The notes beneath the pieces were generated by a model. The model made no database searches and was not told the origin of the DNA. It saw only the letters and a list, made by a program, of their open reading frames with translations. This document shows positions 46,157 to 54,401 of a DNA stretch of 64,000 nucleotides, piece after piece. Within the stretch, counting starts at the first letter, position 1. The number at the start of each line of letters is the position of its first letter. Both the position numbers and the translations under genes were made by a program. Source of the DNA: an uncultured Treponema sp. Lineage in GTDB: Bacteria; Spirochaetota; Spirochaetia; Treponematales; Treponemataceae. The DNA lies in the NCBI GenBank assembly GCA_949299755.1, contig CASGBA010000003.1, forward strand, positions 171,121-235,120, given 5' to 3'.

Positions 46157-47947
46157 CTATTCTAATAAATTTTCCAGCATTTGTTTTGCATATTTTTTAA
46201 TCGAATTATCATATGGATCCTTTGTGTACTCCAGAAGCATTTTCATTGCCTCTGAGGAGGTTTCACCCGGGGAATTTTTAGCCATTGCGAAAAGCACTGA
46301 GCATACCGCCCTGTGAATAGGCGAATAATTTTTCGAGGAGCGTATGATAAAAGACACACTTTCAATGGTTTTCCTTCCTCCGTCCGGTCCAAGAGCGGCT
46401 ATTCCGTATAAAATCCCTGAAATAACTGAAGTGTTTTTTTCTGTTTTTAGGGTTTCCAGAAGTATGTCCCTGGCTTCTTCTGATCCCATTTTTCCTAGAA
46501 TTACAGCCGCCTGGCTTCTTTCAGCTTCTGTATACAAAACGTCGGAAAAAGGATTCCCGGTGTCGTTTTTTATGATTTCCGCAAGCCTGCGGGAAATCTC
46601 AACCTCTTCTCCATTCAATGTTCCGCTTTGAAGTTTTTTCCGGATGCTTTCATAATAGGGAAATACCGATTGTACTCCAGGCCGGTATGTTATTCCGTAT
46701 TCCGAAGATTTGCCCTCGAATATTCCATATCCGGAAGTCTCCCTTGTTATTTTTGGTTGTTGTGTTCCCAGGCTAAATTCCGCTAAAAAACCTCTGGTTA
46801 CGGTTTTCATTGGGGATGAGACCACAAAACCGTTTTCTGTAAACACAGGATTCAGCAATTTTTTTGTGAAATTAAAAGCCCATAATACTTCGCCGGAAAG
46901 GGAAAGGGCTGCGCACAACTGTTCGGAGGAAAATATAATCCTTTCGCTGTTATTTTTTCCGCTTATTTTGAAAGAAGCCCCGGAAATTCCATCCTGAATG
47001 CCATCCAATATTGTTGTGGCTAAAATCTTTCCGTCAGTGGCATTGAAAAGCGTGATTTTTCCGTCTGTCCCCGCATAATAGAGGGTTCCATTGTAGTAAA
47101 CAGAGGCTGCATGGGAGGACATACGGTCATTTTCCCACAGGATATCCGGCGGCTCCTGAGGCAGCGCTCCGGATTTTTTTTTCAAATGAATGGGATTCAA
47201 GTCCATCACAATGATTTTGCATGACGAATCGGAAACCGGAACAAAAAAAGCGCACCCTGTACCTTCCAATCCCAGTCCTTCCACTGGGTTCACGGAAATA
47301 TTTGTTTCACTGAAAACATTTCCCCAGGGTGACACGGGTATTATTTTATTCCCGGAACACAGGATAACATTACCGTTTCCGTCTTCACATATAAAATCCG
47401 TATTCCGTCCGTTTACCTGGCTCCTCCATTTTTGGAGTCCGTTTGAAGCCAAACAGACAATTTCATCCTCATACACAAGAAAAATCCGTCCGTCCCTTCC
47501 TTCAAATGGAGCGGTTACCGGCAGAACTCCCTTTTTCCCCTGATAATTCCATACAGGTATTCCATTTGAACTGAAAACAAGCATTTCCCCGTTTTTGGAA
47601 AACAAATACAATAAACCTCCGGAAGAAACGGCGAAAACCGGAGCAGGTCTGAATCCTAGGGGTTTCCTCCAAAGAAAGGTTCCCTTTTCGTTGAGACAGG
47701 TTATGGATCTGTCGGTTCCCAAAACGTAAACTCTGTCCTGAAAAGATTTTATGGGAGCCAGGGCATCCCCGCCAAGGGCTTTTGTCCAATTGGGCTCAAG
47801 GGGACGGACACTTCCTGTGTTTACAGGTATTTCCACCGATTTTTCCTGGGCATTGACGCTTAAATCGGCGATCAGTATCAACAATAAAAAAAACGCTTTT
47901 TTTAATCCCTGTATTAATGACCGGGAAAAACAAGTAGGTTTTGTCAT
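46157..47947 (-). CDS. Exported PQQ-type beta-propeller protein with C-terminal HEAT repeats
   Basis: 596 residues. Start at 47947, with CGGAG eight bases upstream. Signal peptide (hydrophobic about 14-30, cleavage after VNA). Residues about 45-400 form PQQ/WD-like propeller blades (VYVLGTDRSITCLNEKGTFLWRKPL; LVYEDEIVCLASNGLQKWRSQV; YYAGTDGKITLFNATDGKILA). Residues about 440-595 are HEAT-like (AAVILGKMGSEEARDILLETL). No PQQ-dependent dehydrogenase residues are seen, so it is more like a BamB-type scaffold. Located between the RNA methyltransferase and the P83/100 gene. Confidence 0.8.
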   Translation of the reverse strand: MTKPTCFSRSLIQGLKKAFFLLLILIADLSVNAQEKSVEIPVNTGSVRPLEPNWTKALGGDALAPIKSFQDRVYVLGTDRSITCLNEKGTFLWRKPLGFRPAPVFAVSSGGLLYLFSKNGEMLVFSSNGIPVWNYQGKKGVLPVTAPFEGRDGRIFLVYEDEIVCLASNGLQKWRSQVNGRNTDFICEDGNGNVILCSGNKIIPVSPWGNVFSETNISVNPVEGLGLEGTGCAFFVPVSDSSCKIIVMDLNPIHLKKKSGALPQEPPDILWENDRMSSHAASVYYNGTLYYAGTDGKITLFNATDGKILATTILDGIQDGISGASFKISGKNNSERIIFSSEQLCAALSLSGEVLWAFNFTKKLLNPVFTENGFVVSSPMKTVTRGFLAEFSLGTQQPKITRETSGYGIFEGKSSEYGITYRPGVQSVFPYYESIRKKLQSGTLNGEEVEISRRLAEIIKNDTGNPFSDVLYTEAERSQAAVILGKMGSEEARDILLETLKTEKNTSVISGILYGIAALGPDGGRKTIESVSFIIRSSKNYSPIHRAVCSVLFAMAKNSPGETSSEAMKMLLEYTKDPYDNSIKKYAKQMLENLLE

Positions 47948-47952
47948 ATTTT

Positions 47953-49128
47953 TCACTCCGTTTTGGAAAAAAAGCCCAATGTTTCAATATGATGGGTTTG
48001 GGGATAAAAATCGCATAGAAAAACCTTGTCTAATTTCCATCCATTTGAAATCAATCCTGCCGCATCCCTGGCAAACGTGGAAGGTTCACAGGAGAGATAG
48101 CGTAGGTTCCTTATTTTTGCGGAAAATAGCCATGAAAGCGTTTTTTTTCCTATTCCTGTCCTCGGCGGGTCAATGACAGCCCCGTCAAATTCCGTTTTCG
48201 CATCCTTTGTTTTAATCCATTCATTATCTTTCATCTTGAAAAAGAACGCTTCATTTTTCATGTCAGGAAAATTGTTTGACATATTGTTTTTTGCCGCGGA
48301 TATTGAAAGTGGGTTTTCTTCCACTAAGAAGAGTTTCTGGAAAACATCCCCTGCCATGATTGAAAAAACACCGCACCCGGAATAAAAGTCAAGAAAGTTT
48401 TTTGCTTTGCCTGGATTTTCCGGGCAAAGGTTGAATCCGGACAAAGCGGTTCCAGCCGTTTTTTCGAAAACCGGAATATTGGATTGGAAAAAGGAGCGGA
48501 TATCAAACGAAACATTTTTTCCATTCAGACTCAGGGAGAATAAGTTTTCCTTCTCAACCGGCGATTCGACAGCTTTTTTATTTCTGTAAGCAAATACATT
48601 TATCCGGTCCTTTTGGGGCAGAAGGTCGGCTTTTTCCTTTAATTCCCCTTCCGCCAGCATTTTCCTGATTTCAGGTACAGCCACAGGACAGTCTTTTACC
48701 GGGATTACCTTGTTTGATGCTTTGGCGCAAAATCCCAGTTGTCCTCCGGCGGTTTTATGGAATTGGAACCTGGACCTGTATTCAAAGGGTGCTGAGGGGA
48801 TTATTTCTATTCCATTTGTGTAGTTGCATCTGAATCTTTCCAGTAAGTCTTTTAATATACCGGTCCTGATTTCCTGTTGGAACCTGCTGTCTGCCATTAT
48901 TAAACTGCATCCACCGCATATTTCCGCATTCGGGCAGGGCGGATGGATTCTTCCTGGAGAAATTTCCAGGAGTTTTACCGCTTCCGCCTCATCATAATCC
49001 CGGAGGCTTTTTGTGATTTTTATTTCTGCTGTTTCCCCAGGCAGGATTCCGGAAATGAATACGGTTTTACCGTTCATGTGTCCGATACATTTGCCTCCGG
49101 CTACTATTTTTTCCCCAGTTATATGCAT
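47953..49128 (-). CDS. rlmD: RNA (uracil-5-)-methyltransferase, RlmD/TrmA family
   Basis: SAM-dependent methylation of C5 of a uridine in RNA, most likely 23S rRNA. 391 residues. An N-terminal TRAM domain (about 1-55) is followed by a [4Fe-4S] ligand set, CPNAEICGGC near residue 65 plus a later VKDCPVA. The class I methyltransferase domain has FLDFYSGCGVFSI (SAM loop), AVIDPPRTGIG and the catalytic-Cys motif YLSCEPSTFARD. RlmD and RlmCD-type targets cannot be told apart from sequence alone. No ribosome binding site is evident. Confidence 0.9.
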   Translation of the reverse strand: MHITGEKIVAGGKCIGHMNGKTVFISGILPGETAEIKITKSLRDYDEAEAVKLLEISPGRIHPPCPNAEICGGCSLIMADSRFQQEIRTGILKDLLERFRCNYTNGIEIIPSAPFEYRSRFQFHKTAGGQLGFCAKASNKVIPVKDCPVAVPEIRKMLAEGELKEKADLLPQKDRINVFAYRNKKAVESPVEKENLFSLSLNGKNVSFDIRSFFQSNIPVFEKTAGTALSGFNLCPENPGKAKNFLDFYSGCGVFSIMAGDVFQKLFLVEENPLSISAAKNNMSNNFPDMKNEAFFFKMKDNEWIKTKDAKTEFDGAVIDPPRTGIGKKTLSWLFSAKIRNLRYLSCEPSTFARDAAGLISNGWKLDKVFLCDFYPQTHHIETLGFFSKTE

Positions 49129-49226
49129 ATCATAATAATATCATAAAGAAGGCCTTGACTTAAAGCTGTTTGTAAACGGTAATTTGGGTACATACATTGA
49201 CATTGACGGTAATTCTGTAGAAAATA

Positions 49227-50402
49227 ATGGCAGCTATGCTTATCCGATACTCCCATGATAAAAAAGGCAGAACTGTAAAAAAAGCCCTCATTTATACATA
49301 TAAAGACCATAAGATAAACAGACACCTTATAGATCCTGATGCCCTGCGCATCATCAGCCGGCTGAAAGATTTCGGTTATGACGGTTATCTTGTTGGTGGC
49401 GCTGTAAGGGATTTGATTATAGGGAAAAAGCCCAAGGATTTTGACATAGTGACATCAGCTGAACCCGGCAGGATAAAAAAGATTTTCAGGAATTCCAGGA
49501 TTATCGGAAAACGTTTCAGGCTTGTCCATATTTTCTATCCTGAAAAAATTTTTGAGGTGTCCACTTTCCGTTCCATTCAGGAAGGAAGTGTCGGAAACAA
49601 ATTCGGTACCATGGATGAGGATGTTTTACGCCGGGATTTTACGATAAACGCCCTTTACTATGACCCTGAAAAGGAACAGATAATAGACTACACAGGAGGG
49701 ATACGGGATATCCAGATGAAAAGGCTCGTACCTGTTATTCCGGTAAAGGTTATTTTCCGGGAAGATCCTGTCCGTATGCTGAGGGCTTTAAAATATTCCG
49801 TTTCCTCCGGCTGTAAAATGCCTTTTTATTTGCGCCATGAACTGAAAAAATCAGCCCCGTTGCTGTATTCAGTTTCACCATCAAGGCTCACAGAGGAAAT
49901 AATAAAGATTCTTAGCGGCGGAAATGCCTGTAGAATTATCCGGGAAGCTGTCCGGTATGACCTTTTCATGTATTTGCAGAACGGAGCCGCCGATTTAATG
50001 GACGGATGCCGGGATTTCACCGGTGCCTACGAAAAAAGCCTTGAATGCCTGGATAATTCCGTTATTTCAGGAAAATCGGCAAGACTGGGAGATAAACTGG
50101 TTTTTATCATCCGGGATTTTTTGAAAATGATTACTGATTGGAAAGGTAATCCTGTGGAAGTGTATAAAAATGTTTATGCCGAATGCAGGCGTTTCATCCT
50201 TCCCATGAATCCTCCCCGGCTGGAACTGGAATATGCCGTTGTCAAGTGCCTGGCTGACGGCGGTCTTAACGTTCGTATGCGGAAAAAAAGGAAAATTCCT
50301 TCCATCATTAAGGGTAAAAATCTTATGGTTACCACCTCTGTTTCCGGGAAGGAATCATCCAAAGCCGGGATAAAAACTGAAAAAGTGGCCTCTTTTTCAT
50401 GA
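49227..50402 (+). CDS. pcnB: Poly(A) polymerase / CCA-adding-type nucleotidyltransferase (PcnB)
   Basis: Class II nucleotidyltransferase. 391 residues. Motifs: LVGGAVRDLIIGKKPKDFDIVTSAEP (flexible loop and the catalytic DFD), RIIGKRFRLVHIFYPEKIFEVSTFR, the RRDFTINALYYD motif and EDPVRMLRALKYSV. The RNSRIIGKRFRLVH segment is typical of PcnB-type polymerases, which tail RNAs for decay; a CCA-adding role cannot be excluded. The start among ATG 49227 and 49236 is not settled. A possible -35, TTGACA at 49197-49202, lies just upstream. Confidence 0.9.
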   Translation: MAAMLIRYSHDKKGRTVKKALIYTYKDHKINRHLIDPDALRIISRLKDFGYDGYLVGGAVRDLIIGKKPKDFDIVTSAEPGRIKKIFRNSRIIGKRFRLVHIFYPEKIFEVSTFRSIQEGSVGNKFGTMDEDVLRRDFTINALYYDPEKEQIIDYTGGIRDIQMKRLVPVIPVKVIFREDPVRMLRALKYSVSSGCKMPFYLRHELKKSAPLLYSVSPSRLTEEIIKILSGGNACRIIREAVRYDLFMYLQNGAADLMDGCRDFTGAYEKSLECLDNSVISGKSARLGDKLVFIIRDFLKMITDWKGNPVEVYKNVYAECRRFILPMNPPRLELEYAVVKCLADGGLNVRMRKKRKIPSIIKGKNLMVTTSVSGKESSKAGIKTEKVASFS

Positions 50403-50411
50403 TTTTATGTT

Positions 50412-51329
50412 TCAATATTTTATTTTCTTTTTCCCTTCTTTTATTTCCCCCGGCATTGTGGATGGTCTGGTGATTTTATCTATAATGATGTGGGCATCTT
50501 CTATTAAGATTCCTGTGTATCTTTCCACATTATCAACTATATATTCCTGCATTTGATGTATTTTCCCTATCAGTTGGGTGCCAAAAGGCACATCCATCAG
50601 TATTACAAGCCTGTATCCGTTTGGATCCGTTTTTATTGAAAGTTTTTTTATATGGACGTCTTTATCGTATTCTTCCACACATTGTATTACTATTTGGCTT
50701 AATGCAGCTTCGGAAATAGTCACCGTGCCGTTATTTTTTGAGAATTCCGGTCTTACTACGGATTTTTCAAAAACCTGTTCTGATTTTCCTCCCAATATAT
50801 TTTGTTTCCTGCTGAAAAAGACTTTCACCCGGTCATAAAAAATCTGCGGATAGTTTCTTTGGACTTCCATGGACGGAACCGGAATCACGTGCTTTCCTTC
50901 GACCCTCCTGCTTCTTAAAGCTTTTTCAATTTCTTCCGGTGTGGCAATTTCTTCTATTTTTATTATTTTCTGAGGGGGAGGGAGCTGGAGCCTGACTGCA
51001 ATTTTATTCACCATTTTTTCGGAAGTTCCGAGTATAAGTATTTTTTTGAATTTCTGTTTATACAGGCACCGGGCAATTTCATCCCGGTGGGATTTTTCGT
51101 CAAAAAGGGCACAGCGCACGGCCCCCATGTAATTCTTTTCCCGTTTGGCGGAGTGGCCTCCCAGGATTTTATCACCACGTATTAGAAGACCGTCATCGAT
51201 AATAAGGTCTATACCTATTTTTTGGCTTAGAATTTTCGCATGGTAACTTTTTCCCGTTCCGCTGGGACCCACAAGAGCAAAAACTTTTATTCTTTTGAAA
51301 AAATATGAAATTTTATTAAAAAGATTCAT
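50412..51329 (-). CDS. P-loop ATPase fused to an Asp23-like domain
   Basis: 305 residues. The N-terminal part (about 1-150) is a P-loop NTPase with Walker A GPSGTGKS at residues 21-28, followed by IDLIIDDGLLI and KKILILGTSEKMVNKIA, giving a small kinase- or AAA-like layout. The C-terminal part (about 195-290: NGTVTISEAALSQIVIQCVEEY, then MDVPFGTQLIGKIHQMQEYI) looks like the Asp23/Gls24 (DUF322) fold of envelope-stress proteins. I know no named member with this combination. The start overlaps the pseudouridine synthase stop (ATGA). Confidence 0.75.
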   Translation of the reverse strand: MNLFNKISYFFKRIKVFALVGPSGTGKSYHAKILSQKIGIDLIIDDGLLIRGDKILGGHSAKREKNYMGAVRCALFDEKSHRDEIARCLYKQKFKKILILGTSEKMVNKIAVRLQLPPPQKIIKIEEIATPEEIEKALRSRRVEGKHVIPVPSMEVQRNYPQIFYDRVKVFFSRKQNILGGKSEQVFEKSVVRPEFSKNNGTVTISEAALSQIVIQCVEEYDKDVHIKKLSIKTDPNGYRLVILMDVPFGTQLIGKIHQMQEYIVDNVERYTGILIEDAHIIIDKITRPSTMPGEIKEGKKKIKY

Positions 51330-52288
51330 CCGTTGAAAGTATAAGTGGTAGAAAGCATATCCGCAAGAATATTTTCACCGAAAAGCATTTTCGACATATT
51401 TTCGAACTTTTCCGGAAAAGGAGCCGTTATTTTTTTTGGTAAATCCCCGGGCCTGTCCTCCGGGAAAACAAGACAAAAAGCGTGGAGAAAATAAGAACCT
51501 TTATAACCGAAACCGGTTTCGGAACCACCGTAACGTAAATCCCCGAAAAGAGGAGTGCCCCGGAGAGCCGCTTGTTTACGTATCTGGTGTTTATGTCCGG
51601 TGTGTATTTGAAAAACAGCCAGGGTTTTGCCTTTACAGGATGTAACCGGAATAAAATCAGTTTCCATGATTTTCTTGTTTCCTTTTTCATCCTGGAAACT
51701 GTCACGCCAGGATTCTTTACCACCGGATTTCTCGCCGTCAATGATCCCCGCATAAAATTTTCCGGTTTTTTTTTCCCGGAGTTTCCCGGAAAACCATACA
51801 GCTCCCTGAAGGGTTCTGGAAAAGGTTATTATTCCGGTTGTGTTTTTATCCAGCCGGTGGAGGGGGCCGGTACGAAAAGAAAGGGAATTTTCCGCTTCTT
51901 TTTCCCGGGGAATGAGGGTGCAGAGGGATTTTTCACCATGAACAGGTATTCCTTCGGGTTTGTTTATGAATAAAAAATCCTTTGTTTTCAGTATAATTAT
52001 GTTTTCCGCCTTTGTTTTTTCCTTTTTTGAAAGGTTGCGTCCGCCGTTATCTTTCCCGTTTTCCCGGGGTTTTAAGGAGGCGGAAACTGTACGGCTTTCA
52101 ATTTCCAGACATGAATCTTCCGCACACCTTGTTTCCGGAGAAAGTTTTTTACCGTCAATACGTATAAATCCCCTTCTCATGAGTTTGTAAACCGCGGAAA
52201 GAGGAATATCCGGCAAAAAACGGCGGACAATTCTGTCAGCCCGCCTGCCTGCGTCGTTTTTTGTTAACCTGAAACGGAGGAATTCCAT
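51326..52288 (-). CDS. RluA-family pseudouridine synthase
   Basis: About 320 residues. An N-terminal S4-like domain (RRADRIVRRFLPDIPLSAVYKLMRRGFIRIDGKKL) precedes the catalytic domain: LFINKPEGIPVHG, GPLHRLDKNTTGIITFSRT with the catalytic Asp, and HTGHKHQIRKQAALRGTPLFGDLRYGG. Target rRNA/tRNA site (RluC/RluD type) not assignable. I choose ATG 52288 because the upstream in-frame codons lie within the promoter; there is no Shine-Dalgarno sequence and the -10 element ends eight bases before it. Confidence 0.9.
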   Translation of the reverse strand: MEFLRFRLTKNDAGRRADRIVRRFLPDIPLSAVYKLMRRGFIRIDGKKLSPETRCAEDSCLEIESRTVSASLKPRENGKDNGGRNLSKKEKTKAENIIILKTKDFLFINKPEGIPVHGEKSLCTLIPREKEAENSLSFRTGPLHRLDKNTTGIITFSRTLQGAVWFSGKLREKKTGKFYAGIIDGEKSGGKESWRDSFQDEKGNKKIMETDFIPVTSCKGKTLAVFQIHTGHKHQIRKQAALRGTPLFGDLRYGGSETGFGYKGSYFLHAFCLVFPEDRPGDLPKKITAPFPEKFENMSKMLFGENILADMLSTTYTFNG

Positions 52289-52296
52289 GGCAAAAC

Positions 52297-52325
52297 AATG
52301 TATCATCTGAACCACGGGTTTTCAA
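52297..52325 (-). promoter_or_regulatory. Sigma-70-type promoter of the RluA-family gene
   Basis: On the - strand TTGAAA (52325-52320), 17-base spacer, TACATT (52302-52297), then eight bases to the ATG at 52288. The predicted RNA would begin at or next to the start codon. Confidence 0.55.
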
Positions 52326-52398
52326 GCGGAAAGATTTTCTTTTTCAGAAGCCTTCTTCCATGGATAACCTGTCTTGCTTGACAAAAGGAAGGTTTTGA

Positions 52399-52896
52399 AT
52401 GAATATGTTATTGCGTATGGAAAGAGAGCTTGCCGGGCAATTGCATGGTTTTATATATAATCCTCTGTTTTTATCTGCTTTGGCAAGTTGGTTTATAAGC
52501 CAGATACTAAAAACCGTTATTTGCCTTATCACCCATTCAGTGACCAGTACAAGACAGTTCCTTGAATTGTTTTTTTGGCGTACAGGCGGTATGCCTTCAA
52601 GTCATTCGGCTCTGGTGTCCTCGGTGACAACCGCAATCGCTTTTAAAAACGGTATAGCCTCCGACTTGTTTGTGTTTTCCTGCTGTTTTACCCTTGTTGT
52701 CATCCGGGATGCGATGGGGGTAAGAAGAAGCAGTGGTCAGCAGGCAAAGGCGTTGAATGACTTGGGAATGAAGGTTTCTGAGAAAACAAAAATTCAATTT
52801 AAGCCTGTTAAAGAAATACAAGGGCATAAACCAGTGGAGGTTTTTGCCGGACTTCTTCTGGGCTTTTTTATCGGGGTTGCTTTTTCTACCCTTTGA
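52399..52896 (+). CDS. DUF212 (divergent PAP2) family membrane protein
   Basis: 165 residues. The divergent PAP2/DUF212 signature is clear: SQILKTVI, GGMPSSHSALVSSVTTAIAFKNG, VIRDAMGVRRSSGQQAKALN and GHKPVEVFAGLLLGFFIGVAF. Relatives are distant homologues of phosphatidic acid phosphatases and haloperoxidases; a biochemical activity for the family is not established. Three to four membrane segments. AGGAAGG lies six bases before the ATG. It is the first gene of the run leading into the Rnf-like cluster, with eight bases to the next gene. Confidence 0.9.
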   Translation: MNMLLRMERELAGQLHGFIYNPLFLSALASWFISQILKTVICLITHSVTSTRQFLELFFWRTGGMPSSHSALVSSVTTAIAFKNGIASDLFVFSCCFTLVVIRDAMGVRRSSGQQAKALNDLGMKVSEKTKIQFKPVKEIQGHKPVEVFAGLLLGFFIGVAFSTL

Positions 52897-52904
52897 TATG
52901 ATTT

Positions 52905-54401
52905 ATGAAAGAATTATATTTAAAATTTCCCGTTGTGCTTTCTTTGTTGGTCTGTGTCTTTTCAGTCCTTTTTCTTATTTTCACAGCTGAAAAAGCTCCT
53001 TCAACTGTCTGGAAGGATTACCGGATTCTTTGTGTTTCTCCGGCTGACAGGGAAGCCGATTTACTCTCAGTGCTTCATGCTGCCGGTGTTTCCGGTTATG
53101 TAACCCAGTCAAATTCTGCCTTTTTACCCTGCCAGAATTTAACCCCTGTCATTTCTTTTCTTCCGGAAGCTGAAGTGGAAAGATCCCGTTGGTTTTTTGA
53201 CCGGGAAAATACCCACCGTATTGTTTATATTGATGAAACAAGAAACAACGTTAATTATGAAAAATTTTTAGGCAAATTATTGGAAGCCGCCGGTTTTTCC
53301 TGGTTTTTGGAAAAAACCGGTGTGTTTTTGCCGGTTCCGGTTCTTTTGCTTGTTCCCTTTGTGTTTTCAGCGGTATGCCTTTATCCGGCTTTTCCCGCTG
53401 TTTTGGCCGGTTCCTTTTTCCCCTTGCTTTTTGCTTTAACCCGGAATAATTTTTCAGGCTGGCTTTCGGCTTTTTTTTACTTGTGCGCCACAACTTCTTT
53501 TTGTGCTTCCGTGTTCCTTCCAAGGGTAATCACAACCGTTTCCCAGAGGATGGAATTCTGTAAAAAAAATGTGTTTTTTTTCCTCCCATGGTTTTGTGCC
53601 GCCCTGGTTCCTTACTTTACCTCTGGGGTACGTTTTTTTTCGGTTTTACTTGTTCCCGCAGGAACCGTCGCCCTTTTATTTTTATTGAATTTTTTTTCCC
53701 CTGCTGTTTTCTCTTTTGACAGTCCTCTTTTCAGCTTTAAAAACAGGAAAAGGCTTCACCCCGTTTTCAGGGCAGTGGTTATGAAAAATCCCGCCGGAGG
53801 AATGGTTTTCTTTGGTAAAAAAATGCCGGATCCAAAGGTATTTCTTTTTCAGCTTGTTTGGGCGGTTGTTTTAATTCCTGTTTCCCTTTTTGTTTTCAGT
53901 TTTGGAGGTAAAAACGGCGATATTTATCCGGATAACAAAAAAAATTCAGAATATTTTACTGAAAAAAATGAAAAAAACGGTGTTTACGCATTGTATATCC
54001 CCGCTCCTGAAATGTATACTTCCGGAACAGGATTTTCCCCGGATACCTTTGAAGAAACTGTTTTAGCAGGTTTTTTCTCCGGATACACTGACACCGGTTT
54101 TTCCGGGGAAAATACAGTATTTTCGCTTTCGGATTTTGTGGCTCTTCAATGGAATGTTTCAGCCTATCCGTGGAGGAAACTGGATTCGCCTTTTGAAATT
54201 CCTAAACCGGGCAGTTTAATAAAGTCTGGTGAGGTGAAAAAAGGCGTGGACGGGGCGCTTTCCTTTGAAGAAACGACAAAAGCGGAATTTAATTCGGATT
54301 TTATTATGAATGTTTTTGAACATAATGCTTCTCCGTTGGAGAAAATGCTTATCCGCCAGAAAAGATTCATAAAGGCCGAATGGACGGAGATGCCAAGATG
54401 A
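52905..54401 (+). CDS. Integral membrane protein of unknown function in the Rnf-like operon
   Basis: 498 residues, not recognised. One membrane helix at the N-terminus (about 8-27), a soluble segment (about 30-135), five to six helices (about 140-265), another helix near 315-335, and a soluble C-terminal domain (about 340-498) with some alpha/beta character (NGVYALYIPAPEMYTSGTGF; FSLSDFVALQWNVSAYPW). Its stop overlaps the rnfC start by four bases (ATGA), so it is translationally coupled to the Rnf-like genes and is a candidate accessory subunit. No Cys-rich or nucleotide motif is seen. Confidence 0.72.
   Translation: MKELYLKFPVVLSLLVCVFSVLFLIFTAEKAPSTVWKDYRILCVSPADREADLLSVLHAAGVSGYVTQSNSAFLPCQNLTPVISFLPEAEVERSRWFFDRENTHRIVYIDETRNNVNYEKFLGKLLEAAGFSWFLEKTGVFLPVPVLLLVPFVFSAVCLYPAFPAVLAGSFFPLLFALTRNNFSGWLSAFFYLCATTSFCASVFLPRVITTVSQRMEFCKKNVFFFLPWFCAALVPYFTSGVRFFSVLLVPAGTVALLFLLNFFSPAVFSFDSPLFSFKNRKRLHPVFRAVVMKNPAGGMVFFGKKMPDPKVFLFQLVWAVVLIPVSLFVFSFGGKNGDIYPDNKKNSEYFTEKNEKNGVYALYIPAPEMYTSGTGFSPDTFEETVLAGFFSGYTDTGFSGENTVFSLSDFVALQWNVSAYPWRKLDSPFEIPKPGSLIKSGEVKKGVDGALSFEETTKAEFNSDFIMNVFEHNASPLEKMLIRQKRFIKAEWTEMPR

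Noticed and set aside
49197..49225. TTGACA-N17-GAAAAT as promoter of pcnB
   Set aside because: The -35 is perfect but the -10 matches only four of six bases and would start transcription inside the first codons, so it is mentioned only in the gene entry.
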